In this document: positions 6,119 through 13,544 of the stretch, piece by piece
Position numbering within the stretch: the first letter of the stretch is position 1
Layout: every line of letters begins with the position of its first letter
Assembly: GCA_025453315.1 (NCBI GenBank)
Contig: JALOQQ010000008.1
Coordinates: 1 to 19,306, forward strand
Origin: Planctomycetota bacterium
Lineage (GTDB): Bacteria > Patescibacteriota > Patescibacteriia > Patescibacteriales > UBA12465
DNA length: 19,306 nucleotides
Direction of reading: 5' to 3'
Translations under genes and position numbers: made by a program
Notes under the pieces: model-generated
What the model was told of the DNA's origin: nothing
Seen by the model: the letters and a program-made list of their open reading frames with translations, nothing else
Database searches by the model: none

Positions 6119-7255
6119 ATGAACCTGAGGTGTAATAAAAAAGCCAATATAATTATTTTAACCCTTTTTATTGTTATGGGTAGTTTACTCGTGGCCATCG
6201 CCGGTGCTAATTTAGTTTTAACTAACTTAAAGATTATTAATAAAGCGTCTCGTTCTGGTGTGGCCGAACAAGCTTTGGAAAGTGGTCGTGAACGTTTAGC
6301 TTGGGAAATAAAAAATGGTTACATTGCTCCTAGTTCAGATCAAACAGCTATTTTTGGTGATACTTTAGAAAGTGGTAGTTCTTATCAAATTGATTATAAT
6401 TTTGCCAAGGGTAATTTTAATATTTTAGGTTTTTTTAAAGATGTTAGTCGCGAGCGTTGTGAGCCCAACTGTTTAAATAAATGTAATGGAGCCAATAATG
6501 GTTGTGGTGGAATTTGTGATAATAATTGTGCTGGCACGGACGTTTGTATTTCGGGTGTCTGTTCAGCTTGTGGTGCTAGCACCGCTCTAGTTTATTATGA
6601 TGGCGGACCATTTGAAAGTGATGGTTTAACTAGACGATTAGTGGCTACTAATAATGGTTATTATCGTACGGTATTAATTAATGGACAATGTTGGTTTAGA
6701 GACAATCTTAATGCTGGTGAATTAATTACTAATATTAATCCGATTGACGATAATACTATTGAAAAAATTTGTTATGACAATCAAGAAGATAATTGTACTC
6801 AATATGGAGCTCTTTATGTTTGGCCAGAAGCAATGCAATATGCCACGACTGATTCTGCTCGCGGAATCTGTCCAGAGGGTTGGCATATAGCCAGTGATAA
6901 TGATTTTAAATTATTAGAAGAAGCTCAAGGAATGGATTCGGTTTGTCGAGAGGCTTATTATAATAATTGGGGAGAATGTGTTGATCATGATACTTGGGGT
7001 AGGGGTGAGTTAGCTGAAGCTGGTATAAAATTAAAAGACGGTGGTTCTTCTAATTTCAATGCTTTATTTGCTGGTTATCGTGAAGGTGATTTAAGTTTTT
7101 ATAATTTAAATAGTTTTAGTTATTTCTGGACTTCAACTAGCTCTAGTTCTAATGCTTGGATTAGGGCTTTAGATGCTAATACTGAAGTTTGGTCAGTGTA
7201 TAGAAATAGTGATGATGAGGCCAGAGCTTATTCCATAAGATGTGTAAAAAACTAA
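6119..7255 (+). CDS. GspK/PilX-position minor pilin with cysteine-rich stalk and C-terminal FISUMP domain
   Basis: The N-terminus has a short basic stretch and one hydrophobic helix (about 10-37), then an ASRSGVAEQALESGRERLAWE helix of PilX/GspK type. As in GspK, the FTLIE motif and Glu at +5 are absent; GspK-type subunits cap the pilus tip. Residues 114-151 form a stalk with ten cysteines around a GCGG motif. Residues about 180-378 look like a FISUMP domain (Fibrobacter succinogenes major paralogous domain). Its landmarks are GQCWFRDNL, CYDN, YGALYVWPEAM, GICPEGWHIASDNDF, LKDGG, FNALFAGYR, FWTST, NAW and the terminal YSIRCVK. This carbohydrate-associated surface domain has no proven single function. 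I infer a tip adhesin. The gene is 13 bases after J and 6 bases before the propeller gene. It has no Shine-Dalgarno site. Confidence 0.8.
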   Translation: MNLRCNKKANIIILTLFIVMGSLLVAIAGANLVLTNLKIINKASRSGVAEQALESGRERLAWEIKNGYIAPSSDQTAIFGDTLESGSSYQIDYNFAKGNFNILGFFKDVSRERCEPNCLNKCNGANNGCGGICDNNCAGTDVCISGVCSACGASTALVYYDGGPFESDGLTRRLVATNNGYYRTVLINGQCWFRDNLNAGELITNINPIDDNTIEKICYDNQEDNCTQYGALYVWPEAMQYATTDSARGICPEGWHIASDNDFKLLEEAQGMDSVCREAYYNNWGECVDHDTWGRGELAEAGIKLKDGGSSNFNALFAGYREGDLSFYNLNSFSYFWTSTSSSSNAWIRALDANTEVWSVYRNSDDEARAYSIRCVKN

Positions 7256-7261
7256 ATAAAA

Positions 7262-10000
7262 ATGATCTTAGCTAAGAGACATATGATAACATTAATTAAA
7301 AAATATAAATCTTTTACTCTTTTAGAACTTTTAGTTGTTATTGCTATAGTGGCTATTTTAGTTAGCGTTTCTGTGGTGACATTTCATAATTCCGGAGCAA
7401 AGGCTCGCGATGTTAAACGTCTAGCAGATATTAAAACAATTGAAAAAGCCTTAGAGCTTTATTATGATTTGGCTGGTGCTTACCCACCGACAGATTTTTT
7501 TTCTTCTGGACAACCCCTGGAGTATATTGCTAGTGGTTCTTCTGAAACATCTGGCGGATCTTCTGGTAATACCGAATCTTCCGGTTCGACGGAAAATAAA
7601 AAAATTACTATTATTAATAGAATTCCTGAACCACCGAAAACTCCTGATGGCTCTTGTGATGGTGTCGAGAATCAATATCGTTATCATTCGATTGATGAAG
7701 GAAAAAGCTATAACATTGATTTTTGTTTAGGTGAAAAACATCCTAGTGTTATTAGTCCAGAAGCTAGTTCTGGGGTTTATCGTTTTTCTTCTAACGGCAG
7801 TCTCACTTTTCAAGGACAAAATTTTTGTCAGCCTAGTTGTGAGAATAAAACTTGTGGCGATGATGGTTGTGGTGGAGTTTGTGGAACCTGCGCTTTTGAT
7901 CAGAATTGTCAGCTTGGTTCTTGCGTGGCCAAACAATTTGTTTTTAATAAAATTTCTCAAATAACCAATGGTACGGAAGGTATTTTATTAAATGGAGCGG
8001 GTCACGTAGAAGTAAGGGGTGATTATGCTTATGTTTTAGCTGTTAATTCTAATGCTTTAGAAATTATTAATATTTCTGATCCAGATCACCCTACTCATGT
8101 TGGTAATATTACGAGTGGTGTTAGGGGGTCTAATATGAACACCCCAACCGATTTAGTTTTAAAAGACAATTATGCTTATTTAGTTGCGCAGGGCAGTAGT
8201 AGTTTAGAGGTAATAGATATTTCTAATCTTAGTCAGCCAACCGTAGTGGCTTCTTTAATTGATGGTCAGAATGGGGTTGTGTTAAATGGTGCAGCTGATA
8301 TTGATTTACAAGGAGATTATCTTTACATTGCCTCTTATTTTGGTGATGCTTTAGAAATAATTAATATTAGCAATCCAATTTCTCCAATTCATGTTGCTAA
8401 TATTGTAAACGGTCAAGATGGAGCATCTCTTGATGGTCCATACGGTGTGGCTGTTTCAGGTAACTATGCTTATTTAGCTAACATGATTGGTGATTCTTTT
8501 GAAGTAGTAAATATTAGTAATCCAGCCTTACCAACTCATGTTGCCAAAATAACTAACGGACAGGGAGGAGCAGCTTTAAATGGAGCTAGAAAAATAAAAG
8601 TTGTTGGTGATTATGCTTATGTGGTTTCTTTTGATGGTGATTCTTTTGAAATAATTAATATTACTAATCCGGCTGTTCCGGTTCACTCAGGAAAAATATT
8701 ACATAGTGCTAGTGCCGCCTGTTTAGATGGTCCGTATAATTTTGATATTTCTGGTAATTACGCTTACGTTGCTTCACCTAATCCGGATTGTTTAGAAGTG
8801 ATAAATATTACTAGCAAAACTACACCCACTCACGTTGCTAAATTTCTTAATGGTCAAAATAATTTTTTAATTGATAACCCGCGTAGCGCTTTTATTAAAG
8901 ATAATTTTCTTTATCTTACTGCTGGACGTTCTCGTTCTTTACAGGTTGCTGACATTACAACACCTAGTAACGTCATTGCTCGCGGTAGTATTATTGACCA
9001 ACAGCTTCCGCCCTTCATGGCTAATATAGGTGATGTTTTGATAAAAAATAATATAGCCTATGTTACTTCTTTTCAGTCTAATGCTTTACAGACCTTAGAT
9101 GTTTCTAATATTTTAAACCCTGTACCACTTAATTATTTTCTTAACGGTCAAAATGGAGTTTATTTCGATACACCCATAAGCGTGACTAATTATGGTAATT
9201 ATCTCTATGTTTTAGGAGCCTTAAGTGATAACATGTTAATTTTCGATATTTCTACCCCGACTAATCCGGTTTATGTTAAATCAATTACCAATGGTCAGAA
9301 TGGTGCATTATTAGATTATCCTCAAGATTCTTTTGTAGAAGGTGATCTTTTATATGTTTTATCTTATTATACTAATTCTTTACAAATATTTAATGTTTCT
9401 GATCCTGTCAATCCAGCATTGGTCAGTTCTTTGGTTAGTGGCACTGGCGGCTCTTCTTTTTGTCGCCCTAATAAGATGGTAAAAAATAATAACTTAATTT
9501 ATATTACCGGAACAACTTGTAATTCAGTGCAAATAGTTGATGTTATTAATCCAGTAAGTCCTACACCGCGTGGTAAAATTTTAAATGGACAAGATGGTGT
9601 AAAATTGAGTGGTCCTAGAAATTTAGCTTTTTTTGGAGATAAATATCTTTTAGTTGCTTCATATTCATCTAATAGTTTAGCTGTTTTAGATGTTTCTAAT
9701 CCGGATAGTATTTCTTTTGTAAAAAATCTAGACACCGGACAAGATGGTTTAACTTTTTATCAGCCTACCGTTGTTAAAATTTGGCAAAATAAATATGCTT
9801 TCATTGTTAATTGGAGTGGAAATACCGTTGAAGTATTAGATGTTTCTAATCCTCTTAATCCGGTTAGAGCAGCTACTTTATTAGATAATCAAAACGGAAT
9901 AAGTATTGGTAGTACTAGATCATTTGTTTTTCCGAAAGACGATTATTTGTATGAAGCGGGTGGAGATAGTAAAATAGAAATTATAAAATTGTTTAATTAA
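7262..10000 (+). CDS. Pilin-like protein fused to a 14-repeat LVIVD beta-propeller
   Basis: This 912-residue secreted protein starts with a prepilin segment: leader to Ser17, then FTLLELLVVIAIVAIL with Glu at +5 (residue 22), and a full pilin domain to about 185 with Cys132 and Cys155. A Ser/Gly-rich loop (about 91-111) is inserted in the pilin domain. A cysteine stalk at 189-221 (CQPSC...GCGGVC...C) resembles the one in the preceding gene. From about 229 to the end there are fourteen imperfect repeats of about 49 residues with the LVIVD pattern (for example GNYAYLA, SFEVVNISNP) and usually an NGQDG-like turn between blades. Fourteen equals two seven-bladed propellers. An alternative ATG at 7283 would give a 10-residue leader; neither start has a clear ribosome binding site. 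The role is inferred to be a pilus-borne ligand-binding head. Confidence 0.82.
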   Translation: MILAKRHMITLIKKYKSFTLLELLVVIAIVAILVSVSVVTFHNSGAKARDVKRLADIKTIEKALELYYDLAGAYPPTDFFSSGQPLEYIASGSSETSGGSSGNTESSGSTENKKITIINRIPEPPKTPDGSCDGVENQYRYHSIDEGKSYNIDFCLGEKHPSVISPEASSGVYRFSSNGSLTFQGQNFCQPSCENKTCGDDGCGGVCGTCAFDQNCQLGSCVAKQFVFNKISQITNGTEGILLNGAGHVEVRGDYAYVLAVNSNALEIINISDPDHPTHVGNITSGVRGSNMNTPTDLVLKDNYAYLVAQGSSSLEVIDISNLSQPTVVASLIDGQNGVVLNGAADIDLQGDYLYIASYFGDALEIINISNPISPIHVANIVNGQDGASLDGPYGVAVSGNYAYLANMIGDSFEVVNISNPALPTHVAKITNGQGGAALNGARKIKVVGDYAYVVSFDGDSFEIINITNPAVPVHSGKILHSASAACLDGPYNFDISGNYAYVASPNPDCLEVINITSKTTPTHVAKFLNGQNNFLIDNPRSAFIKDNFLYLTAGRSRSLQVADITTPSNVIARGSIIDQQLPPFMANIGDVLIKNNIAYVTSFQSNALQTLDVSNILNPVPLNYFLNGQNGVYFDTPISVTNYGNYLYVLGALSDNMLIFDISTPTNPVYVKSITNGQNGALLDYPQDSFVEGDLLYVLSYYTNSLQIFNVSDPVNPALVSSLVSGTGGSSFCRPNKMVKNNNLIYITGTTCNSVQIVDVINPVSPTPRGKILNGQDGVKLSGPRNLAFFGDKYLLVASYSSNSLAVLDVSNPDSISFVKNLDTGQDGLTFYQPTVVKIWQNKYAFIVNWSGNTVEVLDVSNPLNPVRAATLLDNQNGISIGSTRSFVFPKDDYLYEAGGDSKIEIIKLFN
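7945..10000 (+). repeat. Diverged tandem repeat array encoding 14 LVIVD blades
   Basis: Fourteen units of about 147 bases encode the propeller part. Each has a Y-hydrophobic-Y strand, an (N/D)-(S/A)-hydrophobic-(E/Q)-(V/I)-(V/I)-(N/D)-(V/I)-(S/T) strand, a Pro turn, and usually an NGQ-x-G loop. Blades 6 to 8 and 11 are the most diverged. DNA identity between units is modest, so the array looks old compared with the one at 18955. Confidence 0.85.
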
Positions 10001-10091
10001 TAATAATTAAAATAATAAAAATAAATTTTAGTTAGAAAAATAAATAAGTTTATTTAATAAATAAATTGATTGAATTGTTTTCTAAAAAATT

Positions 10092-11555
10092 ATGAAAAAA
10101 TTTTCTAAAGAATTAAATTTTAAATCTCGCGCCTTTACCCTCATCGAACTACTCGTAGTCATAGCAATTATTGCTATCATTGCCACTCTCTCTGTTTTAG
10201 CCCTCTCTTCAGCCAGAGAAAAGGCTCGTGATGCTAAACGCATTGCTGATATTAAACAACTCCGTACCGCTCTTGAACTCTACTATAATGATGCTAACGG
10301 TTATCCTCCAGCTTCTTCTTTCGTCTCAGGACAAACTCTCTCCTATACCGATCCCCAGAGTGGTCAGATAAAGACCTATATTAATAAAATACCTAATTCT
10401 CCTACACCAGCTGATGGTGACTGCACAACTGTAAACAATAACTATACCTATAGTTCCACCAACCCTTCTACTTATACTCTTTCTTATTGTTTAGGCAGTG
10501 ATAATCAGGGAATAGGTGAAGGTCTTAATATCGCTACTCCTGCTCAAATGTATAGCCAAGCTGCCGGAACACCGGGGGGAAATAATAATCAGGGTGGTAA
10601 TCAATCTATAGTGACTGATGGTTGGCAGATAAACGATTTTGACACTCCGGGAACAGTTGGCGTTAAAAACTGGACATCAATTGCTTCATCATCTGATGGC
10701 ACTAAATTAGTAGCCGGTACTTCTGGTAATTATATTTATACTTCTTCTGATTCTGGTGTTACCTGGACTGCTCGTAAATCAGCTGGTTTGGGTATTTGGA
10801 ATTCAGTAACTTCTTCCGCTGATGGAACTAAGTTGGCTGCTTTATTTTCTTACGGTGGAACTCCTGATTTATATACTTCTTCTGATTCTGGTGTTACTTG
10901 GTCTAAAAAAACTTCCGCTTATAATCTGCATTTGCAAAGAATAATTTCCTCATCAGATGGTAATTCTATAGCTGGTACTTCTTATCATGATAGTAATTTC
11001 TATGTTTCTATTTCCCATGATGGTGGCAATACTTGGCAAGATTATCAAATAGACAATGTTCTTTATTTAGCAGCTTCTGATGATTTTTCTAGATTTATAG
11101 CCGTTACTCGTGATTTAGATGGAGGTAATGTTACTTTTAGTACTTACATCTCTTCTGATTCTGGTGTTACTTGGAATAATACAGAAACTTTTAATGGAGA
11201 TAATTTTGGTGGCATAACAGTTTCTGCTGATGGATCAAGGGCGGTCATTTCTTTAAATGGCAATAGATTTGCAATATCTTCTGATTATGGTGCTACTTGG
11301 ACGGAAGTTACTAACAGTTATGTTTCTGGTTCAACCGCAGAATTAGTCTCTTCTTCAGATGGTAGTGATGTTGCAGCTGTTTATAATGACGGTAGTAATG
11401 TTATACTTTTTTCATCAGATTATGGTGCTACATGGAATGAACCATCTTATATTGTCGATACGATGGGTAATGGCTTTACTTCAGTCGCTGCTTCTAGTGA
11501 TTTTTCTAAAATAGCTGTAACTTCAACGGGATATGTTTATCTTTTAAGTCAATAA
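10092..11555 (+). CDS. Pilin-like protein fused to a seven-bladed Asp-box (BNR/sortilin-like) propeller
   Basis: This 487-residue protein opens with a prepilin leader ending in Ala14, then FTLIELLVVIAIIAII with Glu at +5 (residue 19). A complete pilin domain extends to about 153, with Cys111 and Cys133 and the terminal ATPAQM motif equivalent to the end of PilA. A Gly/Asn linker (about 158-171) leads to a propeller with six Asp boxes: SSDSGVTW at 218, 263 and 354, SHDGGNTW at 308, SSDYGATW at 396 and 441. Seven copies of an SSDGTKLVAG-like strand (199 to 468) suggest seven blades. Asp boxes are structural turns, not catalytic residues, and no sialidase arginine triad is evident, so enzyme activity is not implied. 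It lies 91 bases after the LVIVD gene with no obvious promoter or Shine-Dalgarno site. Its pilin part uses codons unlike the rest of the gene. Confidence 0.82.
   Translation: MKKFSKELNFKSRAFTLIELLVVIAIIAIIATLSVLALSSAREKARDAKRIADIKQLRTALELYYNDANGYPPASSFVSGQTLSYTDPQSGQIKTYINKIPNSPTPADGDCTTVNNNYTYSSTNPSTYTLSYCLGSDNQGIGEGLNIATPAQMYSQAAGTPGGNNNQGGNQSIVTDGWQINDFDTPGTVGVKNWTSIASSSDGTKLVAGTSGNYIYTSSDSGVTWTARKSAGLGIWNSVTSSADGTKLAALFSYGGTPDLYTSSDSGVTWSKKTSAYNLHLQRIISSSDGNSIAGTSYHDSNFYVSISHDGGNTWQDYQIDNVLYLAASDDFSRFIAVTRDLDGGNVTFSTYISSDSGVTWNNTETFNGDNFGGITVSADGSRAVISLNGNRFAISSDYGATWTEVTNSYVSGSTAELVSSSDGSDVAAVYNDGSNVILFSSDYGATWNEPSYIVDTMGNGFTSVAASSDFSKIAVTSTGYVYLLSQ
10131..10548 (+). repeat. Pilin-domain cassette, copy A (paired with 18337-18754)
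   Basis: This stretch encodes the pilin domain of the Asp-box fusion and aligns without gaps to 18337-18754 (constant offset 8206). Proteins are about four-fifths identical by eye, and the first 60 bases differ at only a handful of sites. Seven of its thirteen leucines use CTC, against none of fifteen in the propeller that follows. Confidence 0.85.
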
Positions 11556-11599
11556 ACTGTATACTGTATAAGTTATATAATTATAAATAAAATTAATTT

Positions 11600-12805
11600 A
11601 TGTTTGAACGTTTTACTCGCCCACCTAAAAAATCGCCTATTGGCTCTTATAAAGTAGAAATTATTTCTTTACCAGAGGAATGTGATTGGGTAGAATATTT
11701 ACCTATCGAAATAAGATATATTTTTAAAAAACATCCTGAATATAAAGCTAGGGTGAAAAAAATATTATCTGATGGTAAAGCTCTTGGTATCCGTACTGTT
11801 TTACGCACCCCGGAAAATATTTTAAAAGCCGTTCATGATATTAGCATTCGTAGTCAGCATAATTATATTACTACTTGGTTGCCAGAACTTTTACGTTCTC
11901 ATAAAAAACCAGTTTTCTCTGACGAAGATTATAGCCGAGCTAAAAATAAAGGGGCTAATTTAGATGACGCCGTTAATACTATTTTAAAAGATCGTTTAAG
12001 ATTTAAACGAATTGTATTAATTGATGAAGAAAATATTGGTATTAAAACCGAAGAACAAGAATTAATGAATGAATTATCAGAAATTCTTTACCCAGTGTTT
12101 ATAGATTATTCTGTTTATCGTGTGGTAGCTGATAATGCTCGAGAGAGAACAGAAATTGCCCAGACTATTGTTAAAGCTCTTTTAATAATTGGTCCTTTAG
12201 CTCATTTCTTAGAAAAATATGTTTCGGGGCTTGGTAAATTATTTGCTGCTTCAGCTGATGATTTAGTGGGTGAATCAGCCGAAATTATGGCACTGCGCGG
12301 TTCGGGATTTACTTGGAAGGAATTGGCTAGAAGAGGTAGAATTTTAATTCCGGTTTTTGCCTTGGCTACTTGGGGTGCTTTTTCAGTCGAACCTTTAATA
12401 CAGGGTGGACATGAAATTTGGGGTGGTGTAGTATTTGGTTTGTCGGCTGTAGCCTTATCTTTAACTACAGCGATACAGTCTTTGTTTATGTATAGAAAGA
12501 ATGCTGTTCGTTTAATGAAGGAGGGAAAAATAAAAAAGATTAATAATAAAGAATTAACTAAAGTAGCTATACATCAAGATTTTACCAATCCCGCTCGTTT
12601 AGGACTATTGTTGGGCGCAGCTATGGCTCCGTTTATGGGAATTTTGGGTTCGGTTTTAGGAGTAATGCATAATGGTTGGGCATTAGCCGCTATTGGTTCA
12701 ACTGAATCTATTGTAGCCGGAATAACTGTTATTTTAGCTGATCGTATTAATGAATTTAGGTTTAGAAGAAAATTAGAAAAGTTAATGAGTGGAAATAAGA
12801 AATAA
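11600..12805 (+). CDS. Unrecognised polytopic inner-membrane protein
   Basis: I do not recognise this 401-residue protein. The first 180 residues are soluble and mixed alpha/beta in composition, with no signal peptide, so this part should be cytoplasmic. They include PEECDWVEYLPIEIRYIFKK (25-44), a conserved-looking Arg/His stretch (RSQHNYITTWLPELL, 84-98) and an acidic IDEENIGIKTEEQE segment. The rest holds about five hydrophobic helices near 187-207, 247-267, 272-297, 333-355 and 358-380; several are glycine-rich, and basic loops follow the third and last. The C-terminus is strongly basic (RINEFRFRRKLEKLMSGNKK). The 44-base upstream spacer contains a tandem ACTGTAT pair and a TATAAT at 11576-11581 without a good -35. 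It could be a transporter-like or envelope protein, but no catalytic motif supports a specific role. Confidence 0.75.
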   Translation: MFERFTRPPKKSPIGSYKVEIISLPEECDWVEYLPIEIRYIFKKHPEYKARVKKILSDGKALGIRTVLRTPENILKAVHDISIRSQHNYITTWLPELLRSHKKPVFSDEDYSRAKNKGANLDDAVNTILKDRLRFKRIVLIDEENIGIKTEEQELMNELSEILYPVFIDYSVYRVVADNARERTEIAQTIVKALLIIGPLAHFLEKYVSGLGKLFAASADDLVGESAEIMALRGSGFTWKELARRGRILIPVFALATWGAFSVEPLIQGGHEIWGGVVFGLSAVALSLTTAIQSLFMYRKNAVRLMKEGKIKKINNKELTKVAIHQDFTNPARLGLLLGAAMAPFMGILGSVLGVMHNGWALAAIGSTESIVAGITVILADRINEFRFRRKLEKLMSGNKK

Positions 12806-12866
12806 TAATTATTAAATAAATTTAGTTATAGTATGCTTATTTACTATAGCGAGATTATAAAATTAT

Positions 12867-13463
12867 ATGAAAAAATTTAATCAAGGAGGAGGCTTTGGTG
12901 GCGGAAGGAAAAGTGGTGGTTTTGGAGGAAAAAGTTTTGGCGGCGGTGGTTTTAAATCTGGTCGTGGTTTTGATCGAGGGTCAGAAAGACGCGAGAGGCC
13001 AATGATGCATGAAGCTATTTGTTCTGAATGTGGTAAACATTGTGAAGTTCCTTTTAAGCCAACCGGAGATAGACCAGTTTTATGCAGTATTTGTTTTGGC
13101 GGTAAGAATGGTAATGAGGTGAGAAGACCAGAAAATAGATTTGAAAAATCAAATGATAGATTTTCTGATAGAAAATTTTCTAAACCAAATTTTGATGACA
13201 AAAAAGTTTTTTCTGATGTTAAAGTTAATAATAATTGTGATTCAGTTAAGGAACAATTAGTAGTATTGAATGAAAAAATGGGAAAGATTTTAAATGTTTT
13301 AGAGTCTTTAGTTTCTTCAAGAAATGTTGAAAAACCAGAAATTAAAAAACCAGAAATTAAAAAATTAGAAATTGAAAAGCCTAAAGTTGGAAAAGTTAAA
13401 ATTGAAAAGCCAAAAGCTGAAAAAATAAAGATCGAAAACCCTAAAAAAGCTAAGAAGAAATAA
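12867..13463 (+). CDS. Gly/Arg-rich CxxC-x17-CxxC zinc-ribbon protein with Lys-Glu-Pro tail
   Basis: This is a 198-residue protein of modular low-complexity design. Residues 1-45 are Gly/Lys/Arg/Phe-rich (GGGFGGGRKSGGFGG type), resembling RGG-like RNA-binding tails. Residues 47-77 form a four-cysteine zinc ribbon, Cys52/Cys55 and Cys73/Cys76, with exactly 17 residues between the pairs and the core CEVPFKPTGDRPVLC. This matches the CxxC-x17-CxxC family common in CPR genomes. A predicted short coiled coil (about 125-149) precedes a tail of repeated KPEIKK/KIEKPK units ending in AKKK. It is probably a cytoplasmic nucleic-acid-binding protein, possibly ribosome- or RNA-associated; the function is unproven. 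The AGGAGGAGG inside codons 6-9 encodes glycines and is not an initiation site. A terminator lies just downstream, separating it from ligA. Confidence 0.8.
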   Translation: MKKFNQGGGFGGGRKSGGFGGKSFGGGGFKSGRGFDRGSERRERPMMHEAICSECGKHCEVPFKPTGDRPVLCSICFGGKNGNEVRRPENRFEKSNDRFSDRKFSKPNFDDKKVFSDVKVNNNCDSVKEQLVVLNEKMGKILNVLESLVSSRNVEKPEIKKPEIKKLEIEKPKVGKVKIEKPKAEKIKIENPKKAKKK

Positions 13464-13478
13464 ATTTGAAAGTTATTT

Positions 13479-13513
13479 AAAAAACACCGTTTATCGCGGT
13501 GTTTTTTATTTTT
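13479..13513 (+). terminator. Rho-independent terminator upstream of ligA
   Basis: An 11-bp perfect stem (13479-13489 paired with 13497-13507, core CACCG/CGGTG) with a 7-base loop runs into a T-rich tail to 13513. It lies 16 bases after the zinc-ribbon stop codon and marks the end of that transcription unit. Confidence 0.9.
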
Positions 13514-13524
13514 ACTAAATAATA

Positions 13525-13530
13525 TATAAT
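13525..13530 (+). promoter_or_regulatory. Possible -10 element for the ligA-gatCA unit
   Basis: A perfect TATAAT lies immediately after the terminator and 14 bases before the ligA ATG, so the leader would be only about 8 bases. No convincing -35 exists at 17 bases (only a T run). A promoter is expected here because the preceding gene has a terminator, but the box itself could be chance in such A+T-rich DNA. Confidence 0.4.
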
Positions 13531-13544
13531 ATATTTAGATATTT

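Noticed and set aside
10001..10091. A/T palindromes between the two propeller genes as a terminator or promoter
   Set aside because: There is no G+C stem, no defined loop and no paired -35/-10; I see only A+T-rich spacer.
11556..11581. Tandem ACTGTAT pair and TATAAT as a promoter for the membrane protein
   Set aside because: No acceptable -35 at 16-18 bases from either candidate -10; left unannotated.
12827..12848. Inverted repeat TATAGTA / TACTATA in the spacer before the zinc-ribbon gene
   Set aside because: A weak A+T stem with an 8-base loop and no T tail; it could be an operator, but chance is likely in this base composition.
12881..12890. Internal AGGAGGAGG in the zinc-ribbon gene as an initiation site
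   Set aside because: It encodes Gly codons of the low-complexity N-terminus, and no suitable in-frame start follows at the right distance.
12881..13201. Antisense proline-rich open frame
   Set aside because: It is the complement of the Gly-rich coding sequence, with no ribosome binding site or promoter.
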